A stretch of 64,000 nt of DNA from Allohahella marinimesophila (GCF_039538005.1 NZ_BAABBO010000001.1:310001-374000); one strand, 5' to 3'; shown: positions 16,205 to 24,616, counted from the stretch's first letter. The notes: generated by a model not told the origin, from the letters alone. Numbers and translations: made by a program.

Positions 16205-17751
16205 TGCTGGAACACCTGCTCGCAGGCTTTGCCACGTTGATGACGCCCATCACGCTGGCGGCTGCTGCACTGGGGCTTGTCGGAGGCATTTTCGTCGGGG
16301 CATTGCCGGGCCTCACCGCGACGATGGCAGTGGCTGTGCTGGCGCCGTTCACCTTCTTCATTGACGCGACCATTGGCATTCCCTTTTTGCTTGGGGTTTA
16401 TAAGGGTGCTATCTACGGTGGATCGATACCGGCCATCACCATCAACACGCCGGGTACGGCCGCGTCGGCGGCCACAGCCATCGATGGTAACGCGCTGGCC
16501 AATCGCGGAAGGGTGAGGCTGGCACTGGAAACGAGCCTGTTCGCCTCGGTTCTCGCCGATCTGCTATCTACCGTAGTACTCATACTTGTGGCGGCACCAC
16601 TTGCGAGTATTGCCATCAGCTTTGGCTCATCTGAATTCGTTCTGCTGTATCTGTTTGCCTTGACGCTGATCGCAGGCGTGTCGGGCAACGATTTCGTCAA
16701 GGGTCTGCTCAGTGCAGCCGGAGGATTGCTGCTGGCTGTCATAGGGCTTGATCCAATGACAGGCTTTCAGCGCTTCACCTTCGGTGTGACCGATCTGCTT
16801 CAGGGCATTTCGCTGGTCCCCTTGCTGATCGGTATGTTTGCACTGAGTGAAATTCTCATCCAGGCAGAAAACGGTGCTGCGAAATCACAGGGCATGGACC
16901 GTCTTGGAGGGCGAGGGCTCAGCTGGCGTCAGGCGCGGTCCCTGCTACCGGTGTCTCTGCGCTCGACTGGAATTGGAACCTTCCTTGGTGCTCTGCCTGG
17001 CCTGGGCGCGGAAATTTCCTGCTGGATTTCGTACGGTGTCGCCAAGCGTCGCTCTCGGCGACCGCAGCAGTTCGGAAAAGGCTCGCTCTCTGGTATCTGT
17101 GCAGCCGAAGCGGGAAACAATGCCGTAGTGCCCGCCGCCCTCATTCCAATGATGGTATTCGGTATACCTGGCGATACCATCACCGCAGTACTGCTCGGCG
17201 CCTTCATGGCACATGACCTGATGCCGGGACCACTGCTGTTCGAGCGGGCGCCAGACCTCATGTATGGGTTCTTCGCAATTCTGCTCGTGACCAACATCAT
17301 GCTGATCGCCTTTGGTCTGCTCGCCATTCGCCATCTCAGACATATCAATCGGATTCCCCAGGGTCTGTTGTATCCGGCGGTAGTAGTGCTCTGCTTCGCC
17401 GGTGCGTTTTCCGTAAACAACAGCAGTTTCGACCTTGTGATCATGCTGGCTGGCGGTGTGCTTGGCTATGGGATGCGCAAAACCGGCGTACCCATTCCGC
17501 CACTGGTCATAGCACTATTGCTGGCGCCGGGTCTTGAAAATGCGCTGCGGCAGACGCTGCTGCTATCAAATGGATCACTGTCGATCTTCGTCACGCGGCC
17601 CATATCGCTTGTACTGCTATCACTACTGGTGTTGAGCATCGTCGTCATGATCTGGCGCTATGTCGCCATACAGCGGGAAGCCGCTCAGGACGCAGTATCG
17701 CCGCAGATGCCACCTGCACAAACGCCATCAAAAGTTTCCTCACAGGAGTAG
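16204..17751 (+). CDS. tctA: Tripartite tricarboxylate transporter, large membrane subunit TctA
   Basis: A 515-residue protein with about twelve helices. The TctA signatures are visible twice: GGIFVGALPGLTATMAVAVL near the start and GTFLGALPGLGAEISCWISYGVAKR in the middle, together with YGGSIPAITINTPGTAASAATAIDG and the matching AEAGNNAVVPAALIPMMVFGIPGD. These repeats form the substrate site in this family. It overlaps tctB and is five bases from tctC. The substrate of such systems is set mainly by TctC; known examples include citrate, terephthalate and other acids. Confidence 0.95.
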   Translation: MLEHLLAGFATLMTPITLAAAALGLVGGIFVGALPGLTATMAVAVLAPFTFFIDATIGIPFLLGVYKGAIYGGSIPAITINTPGTAASAATAIDGNALANRGRVRLALETSLFASVLADLLSTVVLILVAAPLASIAISFGSSEFVLLYLFALTLIAGVSGNDFVKGLLSAAGGLLLAVIGLDPMTGFQRFTFGVTDLLQGISLVPLLIGMFALSEILIQAENGAAKSQGMDRLGGRGLSWRQARSLLPVSLRSTGIGTFLGALPGLGAEISCWISYGVAKRRSRRPQQFGKGSLSGICAAEAGNNAVVPAALIPMMVFGIPGDTITAVLLGAFMAHDLMPGPLLFERAPDLMYGFFAILLVTNIMLIAFGLLAIRHLRHINRIPQGLLYPAVVVLCFAGAFSVNNSSFDLVIMLAGGVLGYGMRKTGVPIPPLVIALLLAPGLENALRQTLLLSNGSLSIFVTRPISLVLLSLLVLSIVVMIWRYVAIQREAAQDAVSPQMPPAQTPSKVSSQE

Positions 17752-17755
17752 TCCC

Positions 17756-18793
17756 ATGAAGCAAGTGTCAGATAGTCAATCAGTTGCGTTGTTTACAGGC
17801 GCAGACCGCTCTACAAAGGTCTCAAAGCTTACTGCACTGGCTAGTAGTGTCAGTCTTGCGCTCGGGCTGGGGTTGATCGTCCCGTCTGTCGCCTTTGCGG
17901 AAAGCGTCGAAGACTTCCCCTCTAAGCCCATACGTTTCGTCACGCCCTATCCGCCAGGCGGCTCACACTCCCTTCATGCCGGTATCATTACTACAGTGAG
18001 CGAAGGCGTATTCGGTCAGCCAATGATCTCAATTACACGAGCTGGCGGCGGCGGTGTTGTCGGTGCAGCAGAAGTGGCCAACGCCAAGGCAGACGGTTAT
18101 ACCTTGCTCTTCGGCGATCCCACCATCAATTCGCTGCGACCTCAGGTCGAAGACCTGCCGTTCGAGGTGGAAGACTTCATCCCGGTCGCACGAATCAATT
18201 ATTCGCCTGCCGTGTTCGTGGTCAGGGCCGATGCGCCCTTCGGGACGATGAAAGAGATGGTGGAATTCGCGAAAAAGAATCCTGACGAACTGGTATACAG
18301 TTCCGACAACCTCAATGGCTGGACCTATACAGTGTTCGAGCTGCTCAAGGTCAAAACCGATACCAAAATGCGGGGAGTTGAGTTCGGTGGTGGCGGCCCG
18401 GCCGTGACCCAACTGCTTGGAGGTAATACGATGGCCTATGCGGGCGACCCCTCCGTAGTTGGCGATCATGTTGCGTCGGGCGCCCTGAAAGCGCTTTGCG
18501 TAACGGATACCGAAGCCTGGCCTGCCATGCCGGATGTGAAGACCTGCCAGGAACTTGGCTACGATGTGGTGTTTCAGTTCTGGCGCGGTGTCATGGTACC
18601 GAAAGATACGCCAGCACCTATTGTCAGCAAGCTCAGCGAAGGCTTCGCAAAACTTGTTGAAGACCCCGGCTTTGTCAGTCTGATCTCCAAGATCAACAGC
18701 AAGATTGATTTTGCAGATCATGAACAGTTTTCAAAACTGTTTGCGGCCGAAGTCGACAACATGAAAGCCATTGCTGACAGTACCGGCAAATAG
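17756..18793 (+). CDS. tctC: Tct/Bug-family periplasmic solute-binding protein
   Basis: A 345-residue Bug-type receptor. The ATG at 17756 has AGGAG seven bases upstream. The N-terminus has an unusually long region before its hydrophobic signal segment (ASSVSLALGLGLIVPSVAFA), which ends near residue 44. Family motifs follow: KPIRFVTPYPPGGSHSLHAG, GGGVVGAAEVANAKADGYTLLFG, and LKALCVTD near the domain hinge. Bug proteins bind carboxylates or amides through two water molecules. The linked amidohydrolase and the shared operator with the ring-opening locus suggest a cyclic or amide nitrogen compound, but the ligand is not readable from sequence. Confidence 0.92.
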   Translation: MKQVSDSQSVALFTGADRSTKVSKLTALASSVSLALGLGLIVPSVAFAESVEDFPSKPIRFVTPYPPGGSHSLHAGIITTVSEGVFGQPMISITRAGGGGVVGAAEVANAKADGYTLLFGDPTINSLRPQVEDLPFEVEDFIPVARINYSPAVFVVRADAPFGTMKEMVEFAKKNPDELVYSSDNLNGWTYTVFELLKVKTDTKMRGVEFGGGGPAVTQLLGGNTMAYAGDPSVVGDHVASGALKALCVTDTEAWPAMPDVKTCQELGYDVVFQFWRGVMVPKDTPAPIVSKLSEGFAKLVEDPGFVSLISKINSKIDFADHEQFSKLFAAEVDNMKAIADSTGK

Positions 18794-18794
18794 G

Positions 18795-20297
18795 ATGAGC
18801 ACCACCTGCACCCTCACAGGCTGTAAGGCGCTGCTTGGCGAGTCGGCCACCCTCAGCGAAGGGCTGGTCGACATTGTCATTTCCGGCACAAAAATAGCGC
18901 GTATTTCTGCGGCTGGCACTAGGCCAGCGGAAGGCGAAGTGATCGATGCCAGCAATAGGCTGGTCGTGCCGGGCATGGTCAACGGCCACCATCATAGTCA
19001 CGAGAACTTCCACAAGGGGCGCTACGACAATCTGCCGTTAGAACTTTGGATGAATTTCGTGCGTCCGTTGAAGCCCCTGCCGGTCACACCGAGGCAGGTA
19101 TACCTGCGTACAATGATCAGCGCCATGGAGGCGCTGCGAACCGGTGCTACGACGATCGTGGATGATCTCAATGTAAGCCCGCGGCTCGATCCCGCACTGG
19201 TCGAGGCGGCCTATCAGGCTTATGAGGATGTGGGTATCCGTGCCTACGTGGGTATCACGCTTTTCGATAAGCCCTTCTTCAGGGGCGTACCCTTCGTTGA
19301 TGAAGAGTTGCCCGCCGATCTGCTCGCTGAACTGGATTCCACCAGTAGTACGTCTGCAGAAGAGATCCTCGGTTTTGCACGTTCGCTGGCGACGAAGCAC
19401 CACCCTGATAGTAATCGGGTAGCGTATATCGCTGCGCCATCAGCGCCGCAGCGCTGTACGGAACCGTTCTTGCTGGCGGTGCGAGCGATGGCTGACGAGC
19501 TTCGCGTACCACTGATGATCCATGTACAGGAAACCCGAATGCAGGTCATCACCGGCTACGAGTTCTACGGGTCGACCATGATAGAGTACCTGGATCGCAT
19601 CGGCTTTCTCAAGGCGGGCACAACCGTGATTCACGGTGTCTGGGTCACTCCCGCTGAGCTGGACATTCTTGGTCGAGCCGGCGTTACCGTTCAGCATAAT
19701 CCCTGCAGCAACTTCAAGCTCGGCAGCGGGCTGATGCCGATGCGGGCCATGCTCGATGCGGGCGTCAATATCTCGCTAGGCAGTGATGGCTGCGGCTCCA
19801 TCGAAGGCGTCGACATGCTTCGTGTGCTGTACAACACGGCACTGGCGCAGAAGTTGCGCGGCGACGATCACACCCGCTGGATCGGTGCCAGAGAGGCCTG
19901 GCGTGCGGCCACACTGGGTGGCGCTCAAGGCCTGGGACGAGAGGATCTCGGCGCGATCGACGTTGGTAGAACCGCCGATCTCGCCTTGTACCGACTCGAT
20001 GATATTGCCTTCACACCCTTGAACAATCCGATCAACCAGCTGGTATATGCCCAGACGGGCAGGGGGCTCGACAGTGTGTTCGTCGATGGCAGGCAGGTCA
20101 TGCGGGGCGGGCAACTGACGCAGGTGGATGAAGCTGCATTGATCGCAGAGATTCAGGAAGCTCATTCCGAACTGGAACCACATATCACGCTATCCGAAAA
20201 CACTGTTGGACGGCTCAGAGAGGCCTATACACGCATATATGAGCGCTGTAAGGCGATGGATATTCCGGACGCTACCATACAGGCCAGATTTCCCTGA
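18795..20297 (+). CDS. Amidohydrolase-superfamily deaminase/hydrolase (ATZ/TRZ type)
   Basis: A 500-residue metal-dependent hydrolase. The metal ligands are in NGHHHSHENFHKG (HxH pattern), the third His in LMIHVQET with the glutamate typical of mononuclear deaminases, a further His in VIHGVW, and the Asp in SLGSDGCGS. HNPCSNFKLGSG precedes it, as in the cytosine deaminase/TrzN/methylthioadenosine deaminase branch. Such enzymes remove amino or other leaving groups from heterocycles. The ATG starts one base after the tctC stop, so it depends on coupling rather than on its own ribosome site. Its place in the transport operon suggests that it acts on the imported compound. Confidence 0.85.
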   Translation: MSTTCTLTGCKALLGESATLSEGLVDIVISGTKIARISAAGTRPAEGEVIDASNRLVVPGMVNGHHHSHENFHKGRYDNLPLELWMNFVRPLKPLPVTPRQVYLRTMISAMEALRTGATTIVDDLNVSPRLDPALVEAAYQAYEDVGIRAYVGITLFDKPFFRGVPFVDEELPADLLAELDSTSSTSAEEILGFARSLATKHHPDSNRVAYIAAPSAPQRCTEPFLLAVRAMADELRVPLMIHVQETRMQVITGYEFYGSTMIEYLDRIGFLKAGTTVIHGVWVTPAELDILGRAGVTVQHNPCSNFKLGSGLMPMRAMLDAGVNISLGSDGCGSIEGVDMLRVLYNTALAQKLRGDDHTRWIGAREAWRAATLGGAQGLGREDLGAIDVGRTADLALYRLDDIAFTPLNNPINQLVYAQTGRGLDSVFVDGRQVMRGGQLTQVDEAALIAEIQEAHSELEPHITLSENTVGRLREAYTRIYERCKAMDIPDATIQARFP

Positions 20298-20332
20298 TTC
20301 CCGAACCTTCTACGGCTTTCATTACTGCGCAG

Positions 20333-20833
20333 GTGGTCGGTGGCCTGGCTGCGCTGGTAGGTATCACTGCCTTTCAACTGCGCAGTGAAAACAGAATGAT
20401 GTACTGCCTGGCGGCTGCGGCGGGACTCTGGGCCTTGCACTTCCTACTGCTTGGCGCCGTGACGGCTGCGCTGATGAATGCTATTACCCTTGTGCGAAAC
20501 CTGCTCGCAGTGCGCGGCAATATGCGCTCACTGGGCTATGTTTTCATTACCGCCTATCTGATCTCTGGTGGACTGACCTGGGAAAGTGCCTGGGATGTGC
20601 TGCCTACCATAGCGGTCTGCTCCGGCTCGTCTGCCGTCTTTCTGCTGAGCGGCTTATGGCGTCGCGGCGGTCTGTTGCTCGGAGGCCTGCTATGGCTGGT
20701 CTTTAATATCCATGCCGGCTCGATTCCGGGTATCGTGGTGATGGCGGCAGAAAGCATCTCCAATACCGTCTTCATCATTCGTGCTCTGAGACTCCGCGCG
20801 AAAGGCAGTCGACCATCCGCTAGCGATCAGTAA
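20333..20833 (+). CDS. YgjV-like inner-membrane protein
   Basis: A protein of about 166 residues with five hydrophobic helices. LVGITAFQLRSENRMMYCLAAAAGLWALHFLLLG and NAITLVRNLLA match the YgjV family pattern (a helix, AFQ, then a long hydrophobic stretch and an R-N segment). The function of the family is unknown. The start is unclear: the only classical start near the expected N-terminus is GTG 20333 with no ribosome site, while the reading frame is open back to an ATT at 20297 that overlaps the amidohydrolase stop. Translation may therefore be coupled from there. Its end overlaps the convergent PhyH gene by 14 bases. Confidence 0.6.
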   Translation: MVGGLAALVGITAFQLRSENRMMYCLAAAAGLWALHFLLLGAVTAALMNAITLVRNLLAVRGNMRSLGYVFITAYLISGGLTWESAWDVLPTIAVCSGSSAVFLLSGLWRRGGLLLGGLLWLVFNIHAGSIPGIVVMAAESISNTVFIIRALRLRAKGSRPSASDQ

Positions 20834-21704
20834 AGAAGCGTTTACGGGCAGCCTGTTGATTTGCATAAATCGACCCTTCGTAAGGACGGGGATAGCCCAT
20901 TCGCACAAAGCAGGGTTCAAGCCGTGGTTCGATGCACTCCTTTCCGCAAATCAGGCGGCTGCTGTATTCAGGCCAGTTCACGCCATAAAACAGTGGCCAG
21001 GCATCAGCGGCTGCGTATTCGTAGAACAGCACGTTGCGTCGACGCTCCGAACGGTTCGGGCCGGCGCCATGAATCAATAGAGGATGATGCAGCGTTACCG
21101 TGCCGGCGGGACCGGTGACCGCCACAGCTTCCTCAGTCGATAATTCAGGATCATCAGGATCGATGGCACCGGTAAACTCGCCAGCGGAATTACGATGGTC
21201 GAGCAGCGTCTTGCGATGACTGCCAGGAATCACGAGCATTGGACCGTTGGTGGCGTCAACGTCATCCAGCATGAGTGAAGCGACGACAACACTCTGGTTG
21301 GTGTGCGGGATAAAGGCCCAGTCCTGATGCCATTCCAGTGACGAGCCAGTGAGTGGTTGCTTCGTATTGATCTTGCTGTGGTGCAGCCTGATGTCGTGAC
21401 CAATCACAGCCTTGAGATAGGGGAGGAGCACTTTGTCGGCGGCTGCAGAGCGGTAGAGTGCGTCGATGTCATGTGGTTTCTTGATTCGGCGTACCGCTGG
21501 TTGTTGTGCTGTGTGCCCGGGCTCGAGGTCATAGATGGCGTCCTCGGCGCTTATCGCTCCAGCGCGTGTCAGGAGGTCCTCAGTCAGCTGATTGAGCTGA
21601 TCAAGCAGGCTCCCGGCCAGGAGCCCGGAAAGGACAACATAGCCATTCAGCTGGTAGTTTTCGATGAAGCTGCTCAGGGCCTTGTCATCATGTTCGATTC
21701 CCAT
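20820..21704 (-). CDS. Phytanoyl-CoA dioxygenase (PhyH) family protein
   Basis: A 294-residue non-haem Fe(II)/2-oxoglutarate oxygenase. The iron-binding HxD lies in LEWHQDWAFIPHTN, the distal His is in LIHGAGPNRSERRR, whose Arg would bind 2-oxoglutarate, and MLVIPGSHRKTL is the usual loop between them. Such enzymes hydroxylate small substrates. The ATG at 21704 has GGGAG eight bases upstream; a GTG at 21710 overlaps the preceding stop and is an alternative. It is the third gene of the minus-strand operon behind the ring-opening amidohydrolase, so it may open a substituent on the same substrate; this is inference. Confidence 0.85.
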   Translation of the reverse strand: MGIEHDDKALSSFIENYQLNGYVVLSGLLAGSLLDQLNQLTEDLLTRAGAISAEDAIYDLEPGHTAQQPAVRRIKKPHDIDALYRSAAADKVLLPYLKAVIGHDIRLHHSKINTKQPLTGSSLEWHQDWAFIPHTNQSVVVASLMLDDVDATNGPMLVIPGSHRKTLLDHRNSAGEFTGAIDPDDPELSTEEAVAVTGPAGTVTLHHPLLIHGAGPNRSERRRNVLFYEYAAADAWPLFYGVNWPEYSSRLICGKECIEPRLEPCFVRMGYPRPYEGSIYANQQAARKRFFTDR

Positions 21705-21706
21705 GC

Positions 21707-22813
21707 TCACGGCTCCCGGGCGTTATGAGTCGGCGACGCCGGTGCTTGCATGATGACGCACAGGTTTGCGCCTCCTGGCGGCCCCTGATGCTCTGCACCG
21801 GCTGAAAGATAATGTCTGGTGCAGCCCAAAAGCCCACTCAGCAGGGCTCCCATTGCTGATCGATAGTGTCGAAGTGCATTGATGTCGCTATCGTCCCACA
21901 TCGTATGCCGGTGTCCCCGAATATCGGATCTGGGGGGCTCCCCCTTGAGTACGACGGCTTTTACCGCAGCTGTGTCGACCGCGTTGAGCTGAGGAGAGGC
22001 GTCGTAGCCCAACTGCTTCAGCAGCCTCGCTACCGAGGGGCTGTCGAGCATGTCTGCCAGTATGGTATGTCCCGCGACCAGCTCTCCACCCCAGGCAGGA
22101 CTGTTGCCAAACACGACGATCTCACTACATGCGAGATCGCTGGCAGCTGTGACGCAAGCTCTGGAGGACCATGCCGAACGTGGCACCTCGCTGAGATCAT
22201 GCAAATGCTCAGGTGATAATTCTGCGAGGGCTACCGCCACACCCAGGGCAGAAGCTGCGCGCAATGCAGGCTTTGCCTGCTGTTGTGCCCCCGCTTCGAG
22301 CCCAGCTGGCAGGGCAGCCTTCACAAGTACCAGATGCACAGCGCTATGGTCGTAGAGCCCGGCCTTGATCATCGCCTGGTTGACCGCAGCGGTGATGGCC
22401 CGGCGCTGTGCTGTTTCGTCAATGCCAACGCCACTATGGACAACTCGCTGGGCATGAGCATGACCAAAGGCCAGCCTCGGCCCACTACCCACGTCAGTGC
22501 CACCAGCTTGATACGATACACACACAACGGTCATGTGAGGACTGAGAACACCCTCGGTTCCCCCGCTGCAGATCAGGGAGATCCTGGCCTCGACATCATC
22601 TCTGCCAAGGTGTAGATGCCGGCAAAGCAGGCTGAGCAGACTGATCTCGGCCAGTGCTCGAGTGAAGTCATTCGCGAGTCCATTACCTTCGGTCTTGACC
22701 AGAATACAGACGATCTCGTCGCCCTCGATTGCGCCCACCTCAAGTGCCTGTTCGAGTGCACGGGTATCATCAGGCGATCGCATTTCGAAAGCATGAATCT
22801 GTACCGACTTCAT
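21707..22813 (-). CDS. Ring-opening amidohydrolase (cyanurate/barbiturate hydrolase family)
   Basis: A 368-residue member of the AtzD/TrzD/barbiturase family, which hydrolyses one amide bond of a six-membered cyclic imide such as cyanuric acid or barbituric acid. The protein has the three repeated units expected. Signature stretches are the SPDDTRALEQAL start, CSGGTEGVLSPH in unit one, SEIVVFGNSPAWGG in unit three and the C-terminal GAEHQGPPGG. One conserved serine per unit would hold the ring; the catalytic Ser-Lys pairs cannot be assigned without alignment. Length fits (about 360). The ATG at 22813 aligns with family starts, though no strong ribosome site is seen. There is no AtzE-, AtzF- or biuret-hydrolase-like gene here, so classical triazine mineralisation is not supported. 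Confidence 0.87.
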   Translation of the reverse strand: MKSVQIHAFEMRSPDDTRALEQALEVGAIEGDEIVCILVKTEGNGLANDFTRALAEISLLSLLCRHLHLGRDDVEARISLICSGGTEGVLSPHMTVVCVSYQAGGTDVGSGPRLAFGHAHAQRVVHSGVGIDETAQRRAITAAVNQAMIKAGLYDHSAVHLVLVKAALPAGLEAGAQQQAKPALRAASALGVAVALAELSPEHLHDLSEVPRSAWSSRACVTAASDLACSEIVVFGNSPAWGGELVAGHTILADMLDSPSVARLLKQLGYDASPQLNAVDTAAVKAVVLKGEPPRSDIRGHRHTMWDDSDINALRHYRSAMGALLSGLLGCTRHYLSAGAEHQGPPGGANLCVIMQAPASPTHNAREP

Positions 22814-22898
22814 GACGCGCTGCCGGAAAACGGCACCATCTGCGGCCTGGCCCAAGCCAGAAATTGCCCGTGTCCAAACATGTTCTCACCTTTGCTGT

Positions 22899-23627
22899 CT
22901 ATTGAAAAAGGCTGCCCCATTTTCGCAGCGGACCTGAGTCGATTCCGGCGAGTTGCAGCGCTTTCCAGACCACTATGGCCACCGAATCATAAATTGGGAT
23001 ACCCAGCTCGACCTCGAGCTCAGCCACCAGCGGCGCGGCTCTCAAATTGGTGCAGAGTATGGTGATGGCCTGTGGCTCGGATCGGGCGGCCAATCGAATT
23101 CTGTCCGCCAGGAAGGCCTCGTCGAATTCTGCAAAGGCGAAGTTGTTGGTCTCGCCGAAATGAATGTCGCCGACGACTTCAATGCCAAGGCCCGCATAGT
23201 TTTCAATGATTCTGGCTTGCACCTCCCGATGGTAGGGGGTCACCAGCCCGAGTCTGGTAATGTCTCTGCTGGCCAGCAGCTCGTTGAGGGTCAGCACGCT
23301 GGTAATCGTAGGTATGCCGGTTTCGCGCTCGATGGCAGCGCAGAGCGACTCGTCATGAGCGAAGCCCAGCCAGCTGGCGGAAGTACCGTTCCAGGCAATG
23401 GCTGCCGGCTTCGCGTCGGCCAGCAGGTTGGCGGCCGCGAGGAGCTTTTCAGTCTCGAACTGCATGAGCGCTGATGCGCTCATGGATATCTCCGTAACCC
23501 TGAATCGACTGAAATGCGCGCTGACTGTCGGGTAGAGCGGTGCGAGCATCATCGAGGTCAGGGGTTCGAGCACGGTATTCGACGAGGGAGTCACCATGCC
23601 TAATAGTGTTCTGGTCAACGCTTTCAT
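22899..23627 (-). CDS. Asp/Glu racemase superfamily: maleate isomerase/arylmalonate decarboxylase-like
   Basis: A 242-residue enzyme. It opens with LLGMVTPSSNTVLEPL, as in maleate cis-trans isomerases. The first active-site motif is WNGTSASW, with Gly where racemases and maleate isomerase carry a catalytic Cys; the second is ITILCTNLRAAP with the Cys kept. Gly-Thr-Ser plus a single Cys is the arrangement known from arylmalonate decarboxylase. The start at 23627 has AGGAG five bases upstream; the much longer open frame to 24557 runs across the GntR gene and was rejected. It is the first gene of the minus-strand operon. Decarboxylation of a malonate-like product is possible but unproven. Confidence 0.75.
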   Translation of the reverse strand: MKALTRTLLGMVTPSSNTVLEPLTSMMLAPLYPTVSAHFSRFRVTEISMSASALMQFETEKLLAAANLLADAKPAAIAWNGTSASWLGFAHDESLCAAIERETGIPTITSVLTLNELLASRDITRLGLVTPYHREVQARIIENYAGLGIEVVGDIHFGETNNFAFAEFDEAFLADRIRLAARSEPQAITILCTNLRAAPLVAELEVELGIPIYDSVAIVVWKALQLAGIDSGPLRKWGSLFQ

Positions 23628-23685
23628 CGTTTCTCCTGGCTCGCATGCTTGCACCATGATCGAAGAGCAAGACCTGCGCCAAAAC

Positions 23686-23702
23686 TGTATTTGTAATACA
23701 AA
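23686..23702. promoter_or_regulatory. GntR/FCD operator dyad in the divergent promoter region
   Basis: TGTATT-TGT-AATACA (23686-23700) is a perfect dyad with an overlapping core TTTGT-AAT-ACAAA at 23690-23702, matching the TnGTnnnACnA consensus of FCD-type GntR regulators. It lies 59 bases from the start of the decarboxylase-like gene and about 190 from the GntR start, and a near-identical copy precedes tctB. It is the likely autoregulatory and pathway operator. The remaining bases of this 264-base gap show no other clear element. Confidence 0.65.
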
Positions 23703-23891
23703 GGCGCGTAACTTACAGAAAAATATGGTAATTGGTGTTTTCATAAGCTGGGCAAGGCAATGGCTTGCGCACCATAAGCGGTCATCTGCGCTTCGTGATG
23801 GTGCGTGAGCGATTCTCCTTGCGTCGGGCTTTGGAATACGCTGAACTGTTGACATACTTCGGCTATTGCAGCACCCGAAAGGATCGGCCTT

Positions 23892-24590
23892 ATGAGAGCC
23901 TCTTCGCTTCAGATAATCACCAGCCCCGGGGGACATGCGCCTCGCCGGCGGCTGTCGCTGCACGACCAGATTGTCGACGATCTGCGACTCAGGCTGCTTG
24001 AGGGGCGTATTCGGCCCGGCAGTCGAATTCCAGAAACTTCGCTGTGTGAGGAGCTCGACATATCCAGAACACCGTTGCGCGAAGCACTCAAGGTTCTGGC
24101 TTCGGAGGGGCTGGTCAGATTGCTGCCTCACCGTGGCGCCGTGGCCACTGAGGTGACACCAGAGCAGTGTCATGATCTTTTTATGGTGCTCGCTGCGCTT
24201 GAACAACTTGTGGGCACCCTGGCGGTGCAGAATCTTACAGATCCCCTGCTGGCTGAAATGGAAGCGCTGCATGACCGAATGCTTGAGTTTCACGAGCGCC
24301 GTCGGCGCGCTGATTATTTTCGCTTGAACCTGCAGATTCATACCCGGCTGGCTGAAATTGCCAGCAATGAAGTGTTGCTGAAAACCTATCTGAGCCTGAC
24401 CCAGAAAGCTATGCGGGCGCGTTATCTGGCGAATATGTCGGATGGGCGCTGGGATGATTCGGTTGAAGAACACGCGGCTATCATGGAAGCCCTCAGAGCC
24501 CGTGATGGCGCAGCATTGGCTCAAGAACTGGTCACGCATTCGAGTCTTACCGGGCAAGCGGTAGTAGCCGCCTTACGCCAACTGTCCTGA
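23892..24590 (+). CDS. GntR-family (FCD subfamily) transcriptional regulator
   Basis: A 232-residue regulator. The N-terminal winged helix reads LHDQIVDDLRLRLLEGRIRPGSRI, then ISRTPLREALKVLASEGLVRLLPHRGAVA, the GntR signature. The C-terminal FCD helical domain contains the metal- or ligand-binding Asp/His set around NLQIHTRL and VEEHAAIMEALRARDGAAL. AAAGGA is eight bases before the ATG. It is divergent from the decarboxylase-like/ring-opening operon and leads an operon with the DJ-1 and dienelactone hydrolase genes. FCD regulators usually respond to an organic acid, often a pathway intermediate, which would fit a carboxylate produced by ring opening. Confidence 0.93.
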   Translation: MRASSLQIITSPGGHAPRRRLSLHDQIVDDLRLRLLEGRIRPGSRIPETSLCEELDISRTPLREALKVLASEGLVRLLPHRGAVATEVTPEQCHDLFMVLAALEQLVGTLAVQNLTDPLLAEMEALHDRMLEFHERRRRADYFRLNLQIHTRLAEIASNEVLLKTYLSLTQKAMRARYLANMSDGRWDDSVEEHAAIMEALRARDGAALAQELVTHSSLTGQAVVAALRQLS

Positions 24591-24616
24591 CATGTTCATC
24601 TGCCTTGGAGAACCCG

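Noticed and set aside
21707..22813. Complete s-triazine (atrazine/cyanurate) degradation pathway
   Set aside because: No carboxybiuret, biuret or allophanate hydrolase homologue occurs in the window.
23628..24557. N-terminal extension of the decarboxylase-like gene to 552 residues
   Set aside because: The extension runs antisense through the whole GntR gene and the operator; the start at 23627 has a strong ribosome site.
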